Shown in pieces: positions 46,229 to 56,871 of a DNA stretch of 64,000 bases; position 1 is the first letter of the stretch, and each line of letters begins with the position of its first letter. The stretch covers positions 21,292,557-21,356,556 of the forward strand of contig CM039511.1 of NCBI GenBank assembly GCA_022432975.1, written 5' to 3'. The DNA comes from Begonia masoniana (Eukaryota > Streptophyta > Magnoliopsida > Cucurbitales > Begoniaceae). A model generated the notes under the pieces. That model was not told the DNA's origin, did no database searches, and saw only the letters and a list, made by a program, of their open reading frames with translations. Made by a program: the position numbers and the translations under genes.

Positions 46229-46342
46229 TCACGTGCTCGGTGGGGGACAATGTCAAAGTAGCGGGTACCCGCCTGACGCGGGTGGTCAGCAGTTTCAGAG
46301 AATTCACATGCTCGACGGGTACCCGCATCAAAGCAGCGGGTA
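46229..46342 (-). repeat. MULE-1 right inverted repeat, inner part between two LTRs
   Basis: About 110 bp of MULE terminal sequence lie between two solo LTRs, with GCGGGTACCCGC at 46261-46272 and a one-mismatch copy at about 46315-46326. It continues into 48978-49179 once the LTR at 46343-48977 is removed. Confidence 0.7.
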
Positions 46343-48977
46343 TGTGACGGCCCGAGACCCGATTCTGATCGGAATCTGAGAGCCAAGCCATCACTCCGAG
46401 ACATAATAGAAAAACACAGACTATATTTTTTTTTTTGAAACTTTTAGAACGTTATAGGGAGAAGAAACCTTCTCTGGAAATGGGACTGGATGACATATGT
46501 ATAAAATTGGATGACAATTACAGTTCGAAAAAAAAAAACAGAAGACAGAGGACAGAGGACTTTTATAAATCGAACCTTTAAAACTTCTCAAAGAGAGAAA
46601 ACTTTCTCTGGATTTTCAAAGTAAACGGGAAACAGTTAATTGGATATCATGCAGGAAGTAGGGCTACAGTGAATGACATGATCGAGTGATAAAAGGCGGG
46701 AGAAGTAAATAAACAGACTGAAACTTTTAAAAGCAAACCCTTAAAAACATTACCGAGCGATAGAACTTTCTCTGGATTTAAAAACTGGGAGCTAATTTAA
46801 AACCGGATCACAGAAGTGAATAACAGAAGAAACTGGGAAGAACAGGGTACAGAAAGGGACGATGAGAATAAATAAAGAGAATTAAACAGGAAATAAATGC
46901 GGAAAAACATAGGCAGAAGACTGGCGGAAGAAGTGGATTTTAAACAAATGTGAACAGTGACAATGGTGGATGTGAATAAGACAAAATTGTGCAGTGGCAG
47001 CGGTGGATGTGAACAATCAAAGGCAGCAGTGGATGTGAATTTTAAGAGCAGCAGTAGATGTGAAAACGACAAAAATGAACAGTGACAGCGGTGGAAGCGG
47101 GCAGAAGTGCACTGTTCACCGGTGGACGTGAATAAGACAAAACAGATGACGTTAGGCGGAAGATTAAATTGTAAAGACAGCAGTGGATGCAGTTTTAAAC
47201 GGGCAGCGGGCAGCGGTGGATATGATTTTACAAGTAACGGTGAACGTGATTTTTAAAACGGGCAGCTGTAGAAGTGAATTTAAAGCAGCGGTGGACGTGA
47301 TCGGAAGATGTAGTTTAAAAGGGCAGAATTTGACAACTTTTGATAGGATTACACCGAAACAGAAATCGTGAAAACAGAAAGTGTGAAAGCTTCACGCTTC
47401 AGAGAAACGATCCACAACATGATTTTTGGGCATATCAAGAAAATACGACAGAGTTCTAAGGAAACAGATCGCATGGATAACTCCAAAACCAGAGATAAAC
47501 CGTGCACACCCTAAAAGAGAAATATTCCAAACAATTCCAGAATACTTCAAAATATACACAACTGTCAACTACAGAATTTTTAAAACTTAAACATCAGAAC
47601 TGATACATTGTTTTAAGATCTGGAAGACTGTACAGAACTCGATATACATTACCAAAACTTCACCAGACAGGGGTTTTCAAACATCAACACCAATTCTATA
47701 CACCGGTTTAAAATTTCAAAAGTTATACAGGACTTGACAAAATTTTAAAATACCCTCACAGAAACAGAATGTGTCTGGCTACAGCAACCAACCCCCATAA
47801 GCTCGATCTGCCAACTACTTCAAATCATCATCTTGAGGCACAAAGTCCTCGTCCATGGTTTCAGTACCTACATCAGAGAGCTCACCTATGAGTCTAAAAC
47901 TCAGTAAGAACATATAGGGGAACTGGCAAGTGCACGACAGACACATAACAGATTTACAGAACAGAAACAAAACAAAATAAACAGAGCTGTACAGAACAGT
48001 AGGCCAGTCCCCGTCCCGCACTTAACCAATACATTACAATCCGATTTTTATCTTTCTTAACTTCAAAACCGAGCACAGAAAATTTTTGCATGTCTTTCGG
48101 GAAAATCGTGTATGCATGAGCATTTACAGTGCTTAAACATAAAACGGCAGACAACAAAAATATTACAATAGAACGTAATGTGTGACACAGATAACTCAGA
48201 ACTTAACTCTAACTTTCTATACCCGAAACCAACAGACATAAGAAATACCTAGTATCTCCGTGATGTAGGGCCTTAAGGGCCAACCTACGGATATGAACTT
48301 ACCTGTTTGCTGTAGAGTTGATAGTCTTGAACGTCTCGGTTATGTACGGACCTAAAACATGCACGTAGAGAAAATAAACAAGCTGCAAATGCTAACTAAT
48401 AATTTGTAGAATATGCTCCTAACTCCATTCAGACTTTTAGAAAACAAACCAACGTGTTTTCATGCAATAACAGCGAGTTTTCTCCAAAATATCACAACCC
48501 TAAACTTCAACAGAACTGTCATTTTAACTTGTCTAAACACGTTAGCATAAGCAGATGCTTACCTTAGGCAGAAACAGAAGAAAATTCAAGGAAGATCGAA
48601 GGTAATTCGATGGATGATTTTCGTCTGGAAGAGAGGAAACAGAGAGGAAAGGATGAGTGTGAAGGTTCACGTAGAAGAGAGGAGAATAGGTAGGTTTATC
48701 AGCAAGTTATTGACATTTGACAACCATCCATTGGCTCCCTCCCACCAACCTTAATTCCTTCCCAATTTACCCCTCCATGTATCTCTAACTAATGGTTTCG
48801 TTTACTCATACATTAGTTTGGTTTTTATCTCATTATCCAAATATACATATTTACATGTAACAATATATAATTTCCATCGATTTGGTTTCCAACAAAACGT
48901 TCATTGTATTAATACCAAATTAATCCCACATAATGATTCGAGAAGAAATTACATAGGCAAAAATGTCGGGTGTTACA
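46343..48977 (-). mobile_element. Solo LTR, target duplication GGGTA
   Basis: Minus strand runs from TGTAACACCCGACATTTTTG (48977) to TCGGGCCGTCACA (46343), 2635 bp. Perfect GGGTA copies lie at 46338-46342 and 48978-48982. It is the same family as the LTR at 43404-46228. Landmarks (minus): donor TAAG|GTAAGC near 48560, donor ACAG|GTAAGT with GT at 48302-48301, and a 23-codon frame GELSDVGTE...EDFVPQDDDLK-stop at 47886-47815. A one-base indel relative to its sister puts a stop into the upstream short exon. GCAG(C/T)GGTGGATGTGAA repeats occupy 46920-47300. Confidence 0.85.
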
Positions 48978-49179
48978 GGGTACTCGCCTGACGCGGGGGG
49001 TCAGCGATTACCCGCGTGACCCCCCGCGTAAGGCGGATACCCGCTCAATGGGGCGGGTACTCGCTGGACCTTCTGTGGGGGGTGAGCGGGTATCCGCAGA
49101 GCTTTATTTTGCACTTTCCATAGTTGAAGCTTTCTTTTTGCACTTTTATGATAGTTGAAGCTTTTTTTGCACTTAATCC
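48978..49179 (-). repeat. MULE-1 right terminal inverted repeat, outer part
   Basis: The complement aligns with 22531-22735, including both AAGCTTCAACTAT repeats and the GC-rich palindromic zone. The GCGGGTACCCGC copies here are all degraded by single changes (GCGGATACCC, GGGTACTCGC, GGGTATCCGC), mostly C-to-T or G-to-A. Confidence 0.85.
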
Positions 49180-49435
49180 TTTTTTAATATTTATGACATA
49201 TCCCTCCTAATTCTCTCTCTCTAACATTTCTCTCTTCCCTTTTAATTTTATTTTTTATTTTGATTATTTTTTAATATCATAATATAAATTTATTTTATTT
49301 AATGAATCTATTTATGGATTTTTTTTATTTCTTAGGTATTTTTTTTATTTTGAATCTTGTTTTAGGTAAGAAACTTAACATATATATTTATATATCGTAA
49401 AGTAATTTGACAGTTTAAAAAGTAAGTAAATATTA
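49180..49435. other. AT-rich spacer between two MULEs
   Basis: Poly-T/TA-rich sequence with a CTCTCTCT run. No gene is seen. Confidence 0.4.
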
Positions 49436-49569
49436 AGAAAAAGTTCAATTCAGACCCTATCCCATGATTCATTTATCATTTAGTCTATGGCATTTATTTT
49501 TAATCTAATGAGACTCTATCGTATGGGTCATTTATCATTTGGTCTGTAGCATTTATTTTTAACTCAAAG

Positions 49570-51803
49570 TGTAACGACCCAGACACTGTACCCTATTTCC
49601 CGTACGAAATTCTTCTTTTTCTTTTTATACTTAGCGTTTAAGTGGAAAACGATTTAATAAAACGTTTAAAAAATTTCAAAACTATTATTTAAACTAACAC
49701 GCGCACAAACACCTACAAAATACACCTCACCATTTCACTAACGCAATTCTATCTATACCACGAATTATAACTACATCACAAACATACACTTCCCAATACG
49801 ACTTAACTTTAAACCACTGATACTCCTACATCTCCGAAATCTCACTCAGAACGACTCGAGATATAATTAAACAAAACACATTTTCACGAAAACAAACTGC
49901 ATGGTTCCGTTTAAAAGTTTAACATATCCTCCTGTTTACAAAATACCAAGCAGTTCATAAAAATCCAAATAAAAACCTTAACAAACGTTTTATAAAACAA
50001 ATCTATCAACTAAACAGAACCAAACACCCTAATATGATCAACTATACATTTTATAATACCATTAACATAAATCTATCACCTAACCAGATCCAAGCATCCT
50101 AATATGATCAACTATACATTTTATAATACCATTAACTCCTCCAAAATACTTACATACATCCCAAAATACCAACTCCTCCAAAACACTCACATACATCCCA
50201 AAATACCTTTACATCATTCCCCACGGGTCAAAACGCGCCTCGACTGCCCAGCGCACTTCCACGGCCATCATCCATCAGCTGCATCATACGTCAGGAGGAG
50301 GAACGCCATCCTCACCTGGTTCGATGTCACCTATACGTCACCTACACCATACAGACACCTATGAGATAATTAAATCTCAGTAAGCTACGTAAATGCAGAT
50401 GTATGCGTGCAGATGCCATTCAGAAAACATGCATGATACAGATTCAGATACAGACAGATACAGATTCAGATTTTATTACGTCGCAGACAGATTGTTACCG
50501 AGATATCAGCCCACTAAATGGAAAGGATACATTCCGCGGTCGAACTACCACTTTCCACCTAGAGGAGGGGGGTACATGCTCACAAACCCTACAGCCATGC
50601 CTGAGCCCCACCTCGCGTAACCAGATACAGATACAGATTACGTAGATTAATTACAGAGGTTCATTTCATTTTCTTAAAACACGTGCGGAAATTCATTTTC
50701 ATGACTTTTAAATACGTGATGCATGAACAGTTCATATAAAAGTAAACATATAGACAGAGCATACCATCAAAACTCAACAATCAACCTATACACATATAGA
50801 CAGAGCATACCATCAAAACTCAACAATCAACCTATACACACATAACTTAACTACCCAACCAAATCAATAAAACAAACAATCATTTAAGATCCTCGACGCT
50901 AAATCGAAGTACGGTGTAGGCCAATTGGCCAAAGAAGATCACGAGAACTTACCTGTCGTCCGTAGCTCGTTGGTTTTGCCACATCACGTCACATATGGCT
51001 CGACCTATGTCAAACATTCAAGCCTCATTAAAATCAAGCCTACATTCACTAATTTCTCTCAAATTACTATTTCTAGCCCAATCCAATTAAAATCTAACTA
51101 AATGGGCCACTATTTTGGGTTCGGTAAAACCGACCCGAAACTTCGAACGCGCGTAACTTTCGCGTCGGTTATCGGAATCGAACGATTCCAGTGGCCACGT
51201 ACTCCTCTAATAACCTATTTTAATCTGCCAAAATGAATTTTAAAACAAATAACCGGAACTAGGTCAAAAAGGGCAAAACCCGAACTGCCCCTTTTACCCA
51301 AAATTTCTCTTTTTCGATTTTTCATCAAAACTCTCTCAATTCATCACTAATCTATCCTCCTAACATCCAATTAACCTAAACTAAGCGGAATTTCAAGGCA
51401 ACACACTAAACCCGAAATCCCCCAATTCGGGATTTACTAATTTTCGCACAAATTGAGCTCACCATTGCTCGGCAGCCATCGCCGGTGTTAAACCCGACCA
51501 TTCGACGCCAAGAACGGCCACAAAGGGCCGGCGATCGGAGCTCAACAGAGCTCGCCGTTCCCGGCCACAAACCGAGCAATAAACAGGGGAGAACTCACCG
51601 ATTTTTCGGTCGAGTCAGGCGCGGAAAGGCTGGACCGAACTCTGGCTTCAGCTCGCCGGAGTCTGCTCGTCTGAACGGTGGTCGGAGCCGCGTCGTCGCC
51701 GGCTCACTCTCTCTCTCTCTCTCCGGTTTCCCCTCTCGGCGTCGGGCTTGAACGAACGACAGAATGGTTCAAAACCATTCTGTCGTTTGTTTTATGTTTA
51801 TTT

Positions 51804-51843
<40 letters not shown>

Positions 51844-52207
51844 CTCAAACTATTTCTTAACAAAACATTAATTTTGCCCTCTCGTGTTTTCGACCATTCG
51901 AATTTTCTCATTTTGCCAATAAATCCAACTTATTATCTGGGTTCTATTAAAACTGTCCGTTCACAAATCGGACCTCGTTTACTATTTTTTACTAAAACGT
52001 CATTTATATTACGAAAAGCGTATTTACTCAGAATATATCGATATTATTCCGAAAATTCCCTAAATTTCTTTAAAATTTCTATTAATTGTTAGGATCGTCA
52101 TGACGCTTTCTTTTCGTAAAACAGACCTGATTTGACATATTTACAAAAATGCCATCTAATAATATAATAATGATATTCTCAAGAATCCGTACGAGCCGGA
52201 TATTACA
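49570..52207 (-). mobile_element. Solo LTR, target duplication CAAAG
   Basis: Minus strand runs from TGTAATATCCGGCTCGTACG (52207) to CTGGGTCGTTACA (49570), 2638 bp. Perfect CAAAG copies lie at 49565-49569 and 52208-52212. Landmarks (minus): donor AATG|GTGAGC near 51463, donor ACAG|GTAAGT with GT at 50952-50951, and frame GDIEPGEDGVPPPDV-stop at 50331-50284, just after a small GTAGGTGACGT/ATAGGTGACAT duplication. The 3' end has short tandem duplications (50029-50200) rather than a palindrome minisatellite. Confidence 0.85.
51806..51841. repeat. (TAA)n microsatellite
   Basis: Twelve uninterrupted TAA units inside the solo LTR at 49570-52207. A short CT run lies at about 51706-51722. Confidence 0.9.
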
Positions 52208-53218
52208 CAAAGAGACCCTATCGTATACACCATTTGTAATTCAAACATTTACGTTCAATTAACAGTAAATTTCCCAAATTACCCTTCTCTGTCTTCCATC
52301 TTCCTCCTGTTTCTAGCGAATTGCTTCCTCTCATCAGCAATGGCGTCTTGCAAGGATGCGGAACCATCCTTTGAATACCTGAGTCGCAAAGACACCGAGG
52401 TCAAGCTGCCCAGACACCGAGAATCAGCTTCCTCTTTTCGTACTGGAAAAAATATTTAATTTTGCATTCCCTTCTATCTCTGCAAACCAAGAACATGAGC
52501 AGTTGAAGAATGGGCAGTATAAAGGAGCCATGAGCAGTTGAAGAATGGACAGTGTTTCAACAATCTGGCTTTGCGAAATTTAATGTTGTTTAAATATGTT
52601 TTTTAGACCGACTCGAAGTTTATTCTGGCGTCGAGGATGAGTTCATCGGAATTCGTCGGCCATTGATTTTGATTGAATTGATGTTAATGATATAGTCGAG
52701 ACTCAGATTTTCTCTGCTTTTCACCAGAGGTGTGTAGGTCAGCAGTTCTGAAATCCCAGCGCCGAGAAGAGAACCACGGTTTCTGATATTCAAGATCACG
52801 GCGCCGGTCGAAGATGAGAGACACAACAAAAACCCTCTGGCATAGTTAAACTCCGCTATTTGCGACGAAAAGGAAATCGACGACCTCCCTAGACCCAAAA
52901 TTCCTCTCGCCCCTATCGCAAGACCTTGCAGAAGCAAATTAGGCCCGCAGAAGTGAAGAAAACGACAGACGGCGAGGGTCGATCCGACGGCCAACGCGTC
53001 TTGCTAGACGCCATTGCTGATGAGATGAAGCCATTAGCTAGAAGCAGAAAAAGAAGAAGGAATAGGAAAGAGAAGGGTAATTTGAGAAATTTAATGTTAA
53101 TTGAACAGAAAATTAAACCTAAATGTTTGAATTGCAAACTACATGTACGATAGGGTAAAATGTTAGAAATTAAATGACAAATGATCCCATACGATTAGTT
53201 CTGAATCGAACTTTTCCT

Positions 53219-55435
53219 TAGATATTATAACTTACAAAACACTTGATTGCCTAATCAGCTAAATGGTTGTCAGCAAGCTAAACTACATCATTTAACTAAG
53301 AAGTTTGAATCTTAAGCGAGATAAAGCGTCAAACGAGCGAATAGAAATCGCGGTTAACAGAATTACCTTTATACCCTCTACTTCGAAAGCAAATAAATTA
53401 AATTAGCCAAAATAATAAAATAAAAGGCAGCGTTATTTTAGGACAGAGTAGGGCAACTGTCTCCCGTATCCGGCCGACCTCCATTGACGAAAAGCTCTAG
53501 TAGATTTTCCATTGCTCTGTTTTCTCTGTCATTACCGAAGAAGAAGAAGAAGAAGAAGAAGAAGAAGACACTTACACTCTTGCTCCGGTCGGTTGAGGTT
53601 TTACATTTTCACTGTTCGTTGCGACAAACTGATTCTTTCTTGCGTTGTTTATTGCCAATTATTGTTGTTTACTGGAATATCTTCTGCTTATAGTTTAATT
53701 TTCGGTATTTCCTTTCCATTTTGGCTATCTATGCAGTAATTTCCCTAAATCTTCACTGTCCATCATTTTCTATTTTTTCAGTTATGTAGGTGAGATGAGT
53801 CATCTCTCCACCTAAGTAGAACTATTTTTAGCTTCCATCGTTAAGTCTTATGTTTTCAAAAGCTACAGGTTTTACTCCTTAGAGAGTTTAACATAGTGCG
53901 GATGGCGAGTGTGAGTGTTTCAAATTCTAATTCCGATGTCAGTTATGTTCAGAATTACTCTTGTTTGTCTAATTGACAGCAAAATAAGGCAATGAATGTA
54001 GTGTTCATCTCTCAATATTAGATACACTAACTTACAGCTGTAAAGTTGACTATAATTGGAGAAAATTATACATAAGAATTTCTGGAGAATCTTAACCACA
54101 CCAATGAATATCACTTCACTAAATTATACATAATGATCATACAGCTTTTTACATACTGCATCTGATCCTGAAAATGAGAGGGTGAAATGACACCCAAATT
54201 CAAGGTTCTAACTCTTGAACATTCCTCTGTTCATCTCCTAGTTACATGTTGGTCTGGTTCATCTTCTAGTTACCTGTTGGTTAATCCCACTCAAGTCCCA
54301 TGTAGTGGTGGTGGAATCCACACCTTAGTGTGACTGTCAATCCTTTCAGGCATGGGGATAAAATAGGACGCAATGTCAGGAGATGGTAACTTATGCAATC
54401 TCTTACGACTTGGGAAATGTGAAAAGTAATAGTATTAGAAAAAGTTTCATCTACAATTAGTACCAGATTTTTTAAGGTACAACTCAATAACAAAGCCATT
54501 AGTGCTTCGACTGAAAGTAGATAATATTGTACTATTGGTGGATTCGGATCATTACCCTTATGATTTTAAAGAAAATGCAAAAAGATGAGTAAAAAGTAAG
54601 ATGCCATTTGGGAGAGAGTAAATGAGAGGAGAAATTTTGAGAAAGGCAAGGAAGATTTCAGGCTGTCAAGTGGGTAAACTTGGAGCGTTATTTTTGCTGT
54701 TGTCGTCTTATCGCAGCCATATTTCACTATGTTGTACGTGGCATGTTGAACTAAACTTTTTTATTGGTTAGAATGTTTTCTTTCTTTAATTGTTAGTATT
54801 TTGTGGTAGCTAACCTACTAGAGTTGTATTTTATTGAATCAAGCTTTTAGGTCTGTTTGTGGACGATTGATAATATTTTTTTTTATCTAGCGAAGAACTT
54901 TGGTGTAACTCTTCATTATCATATATGAAGTTAGAGTGCTGAAGGGTTTTGTACTAAGTATTTGGTGTGCCGACTCTTGTTAATTCTGTTGATATCATCA
55001 GCTTTTTTGCTTGGATTGAGATTGATTAGTTTTGCATGTCCATTTGATTGTGTAGAGGGAAAAAGAGTTGAATGTATTCTGTTTGATTTTTTGTTGTTAT
55101 TGAGATAAAGTCCTTTTCTCAACATAACATAGGCGTGTTTAGTTGGTTTAGAATTTTCCCGCAAAGATTTTTGGTTACGCAGTAGGTTCAAACCTTGACT
55201 ACAACTCCAGGAATTATGGTCATAGAAACATAATGTCTTAATTAACTGCAAACTCAATGGTGAATTGTTTATCTTTTTTTGAAAAAAGAAAATATATGTT
55301 TAGACGCTACGAAATTTGGGCTGCCTTGAGCATCAAAATAGGTTAGGCTGCCGTGGAATGAAAATTCCATACGCATCAGATCAATTTATTCATCTGATCG
55401 TTGGCTAATTATACAACAGATTGTTATTGATTTTA
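53219..55435 (+). other. Low-copy region, probable 5' leader of the gene at 55436
   Basis: No coding frame with a recognisable motif is seen. A (GAA)n run occurs at 53537-53568. The sequence TATACAACAG ending at 55419, with CTAAT about 12 bases before, looks like a 3' splice site just upstream of the ATG at 55436. The leader may therefore be spliced from an exon further left, perhaps the CT-rich stretch near 53480-53570. This is an inference. Confidence 0.35.
53537..53568. repeat. (GAA)n microsatellite
   Basis: Ten consecutive GAA units. (GAA)n/(CTT)n runs are common in plant 5' leaders, consistent with a transcribed exon here, but this is not proof. Confidence 0.85.
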
Positions 55436-55723
55436 ATGGAGAACCAATCTCAAGACTCTGTTCCTCATAGACCCCTTGTCAAAGCTTCGTTTGGCCTTGG
55501 TTTGGAAACATATTCGGTCAATGCAGCTATGGAGGGCTCACTTTCAGAGCAATTAGTTTCGATGAAGGAGAAGAGCATGGCCATTTTGAAGGACTACATC
55601 ACCAAACACAATGCCCCTACTGAAGTCCCTGATGACCTAGTTGAAGACTCGTCCGATGAGGGCGAGGATGAAGAGATTCAAGACAAATCTTCTGTGAAGT
55701 CGAAGAAATCAAAGTTAACTTGA
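55436..55723 (+). CDS. Small acidic protein of unknown function
   Basis: A 95-codon frame from ATG 55436, which follows a plausible splice acceptor, to TGA 55721-55723. An in-frame ATG at 55421 would add five residues but lies right beside that acceptor. The protein has a conserved-looking N-terminal half (VKASFGLGLETYSVNAAMEG, QLVSMKEKSMAILKDYI) and an acidic, Ser/Asp/Glu-rich stretch (VEDSSDEGEDEEIQD). It ends in a Lys-rich tail (KSKKSKL) that could act as a nuclear signal. No membrane segment or signal peptide is seen. Codon use and context look gene-like, and it lies outside any transposon I can define. I do not recognise a named family. It runs toward CP12, tail to tail, about 770 bp apart. 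Confidence 0.6.
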   Translation: MENQSQDSVPHRPLVKASFGLGLETYSVNAAMEGSLSEQLVSMKEKSMAILKDYITKHNAPTEVPDDLVEDSSDEGEDEEIQDKSSVKSKKSKLT

Positions 55724-56493
55724 ATATCTTTTCGAAAACTAGCTGAACTTTGTATGAACTTGGGTCATTGAATCCCACTATTTTATACTTGTCTGGAGGT
55801 TAGAATTTTGATTTATCTGGGAATCATATGCAGTATAAATTTGTGCTATGGTCAAAGCCATACTAGATTAAAGGGTAAAAAGCTTGGATTTGCAAAAAAA
55901 TGTTGAATATTCACGCTGAGATTTTGAAGCTATTCAGTAATTCCATTATTTTTCATGGATGAATTTTGAATAATTGAATCACAGGATTGATCATTTTTAT
56001 TGATTTGATCAAATTGGGGTAAAATTTACAGTAGGTTCTGTAATTTTCAGATGCAAAACATGGTAATAGTCTGGCTGCTGGGATTCGAGCCCAGGTCTCC
56101 ACGGCAGCTACGTGGAATTCTAACAACTAACTACAGCCACTTTGTGCTTAATTAAATCTATACTTAAACTATGGTGAATATGTTATCATCCTAACTTATA
56201 ACCTTTCTACATCGTCCAACAAAAAAGTGTTTTTGGGTTAAATTGGATAATCTAAGAGCAATTTAGAATTATGAACAGAGTACAATTGTACACACCCGTA
56301 TTGTACATGAAATAGGCTGCTTCAATTGAGGGTTTCTTAGCTAATAGCTATGATTACACAAAACTACAACATTCCATCCTCGTAAGCAACATCAAACTAT
56401 GGATCAAACTGACTATGCTTTGCACGCTTATGGCTTCGGAATCGCTCAATCTTGACTTAAATCTACCATTAACATGTGAGAAAATACATGTAC
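55724..56493. other. Intergenic between two convergent genes
   Basis: Probable 3' flanks of both genes. It contains a tRNA-like fold at 56072-56139, listed separately. I see no other gene. Confidence 0.4.
56072..56139 (-). other. tRNA-like sequence (tRNA pseudogene or SINE head)
   Basis: On the minus strand a cloverleaf can be drawn: acceptor TGGCTG/CAGCCA, weak D arm around TAGTTAGTTGTTAGAAT, anticodon-type stem CCACG/CGTGG with loop TAGCTGC, and T arm CTGGG-CTCGAAT-CCCAG. Position 33 is A instead of the invariant T and the D stem is poor, so it is unlikely to be a working tRNA. It could be the head of a tRNA-derived SINE. Confidence 0.4.
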
Positions 56494-56871
56494 TTAGTCT
56501 TCGTAGGTGCGACACTCTTCTGTCTCTGGATTGTCTTTACAGAATGTCTCCAATGGGTCGTACGTCTTCTGCCGGTCGCGCGCATGGCTCGCCGCCGCGC
56601 TCAGCTCCTCAACCTCGTCCCACGCTGCAACGCACTCACCGCTAGCCGGATCATCTGAGCACGCCACCTCCGCGTTCTTTATGCTCTCCGCCACCTTCTC
56701 TGCTATCTGATCCGGCGAAGCGTATAATGGTCCGACTCTCATCCGACCTTTCACGACCTGGGCTGATCTCCCCCATGGCCGGTTCAGCCACAATGGTTTC
56801 AAGGTCTGAGCTTTCGATAATGGGTCTGACGGTGTTGGGGTTGAAAGGTTCGATCTGGAAATAGTCGCCAT
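56494..56871 (-). CDS. CP12: Chloroplast CP12 (Calvin cycle regulator)
   Basis: 125 residues, with the start chosen at 56871 (MATISRSNLSTPTPSD), which gives a normal Ser/Thr-rich transit peptide. An upstream in-frame ATG at 56898 would add nine residues. The mature part begins near RVGPLYASPDQ and has the family landmarks: Cys pair C-SDDPASGE-C, the AWDEVEEL core followed by SAAASHARD, and the C-terminal Cys pair C-KDNPETEE-C ending in TYED. CP12 is a small redox-switched disordered protein of the stroma. In the dark its two disulphides form and it ties GAPDH and phosphoribulokinase into an inactive complex. All four Cys are present and the frame is intact, with no intron. A GATAAG I-box-like word lies about 100 bp upstream (56970-56975, minus), as in many light-regulated genes. 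Confidence 0.95.
   Translation of the reverse strand: MATISRSNLSTPTPSDPLSKAQTLKPLWLNRPWGRSAQVVKGRMRVGPLYASPDQIAEKVAESIKNAEVACSDDPASGECVAAWDEVEELSAAASHARDRQKTYDPLETFCKDNPETEECRTYED

Larger units (their letters stand above)
22531..49179. mobile_element. MULE-1: two-gene Mutator-like element, inflated by nested LTRs
   Basis: Terminal inverted repeats of about 200 bp start GGATTAAG(T)TCAAA at 22531 and, on the minus strand, GGATTAAGTGCAAA at 49179. Flanking AT-rich 10-mers (22521-22530 and 49180-49189) agree at 8 of 10 positions, an imperfect target duplication. Inside are a MURA-type transposase (-) and a second transposon-type ORF (+), converging on an AT-rich centre. Subtracting the nested LTR insertions and their target duplications leaves about 5.9 kb. 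The inserts have target duplications GTGTT, AATTC/AGTTC, TCACG and GGGTA, so the element predates all of them. Confidence 0.85.
49436..53218. mobile_element. MULE-2: non-autonomous long-TIR element
   Basis: Termini AGAAAAAGTTCAATTCAG (49436) and, on the complement, AGGAAAAGTTCGATTCAG (53218). Flanking 9-mers TAAATATTA (49427-49435) and TAGATATTA (53219-53227) match at 8 of 9, as expected for a MULE. The inverted repeats are long. Ignoring the nested LTR, they extend to about 52355 on the left and about 52990 on the right, including TCTCATCAGCAATGGCGTCT in both arms. Original length is about 1.1 kb. The middle (52360-52990) has no recognised domain. A minus-strand frame starting MASSKTRWPSDRPSPS (about 53019 downward) may be a captured gene piece. 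Confidence 0.75.

Noticed and set aside
51485..52092. Frames in the GC-rich and (TAA)n part of a solo LTR
   Set aside because: They are interior to the LTR with target duplication CAAAG; the poly-Ile/poly-Asn runs are translations of the microsatellite.
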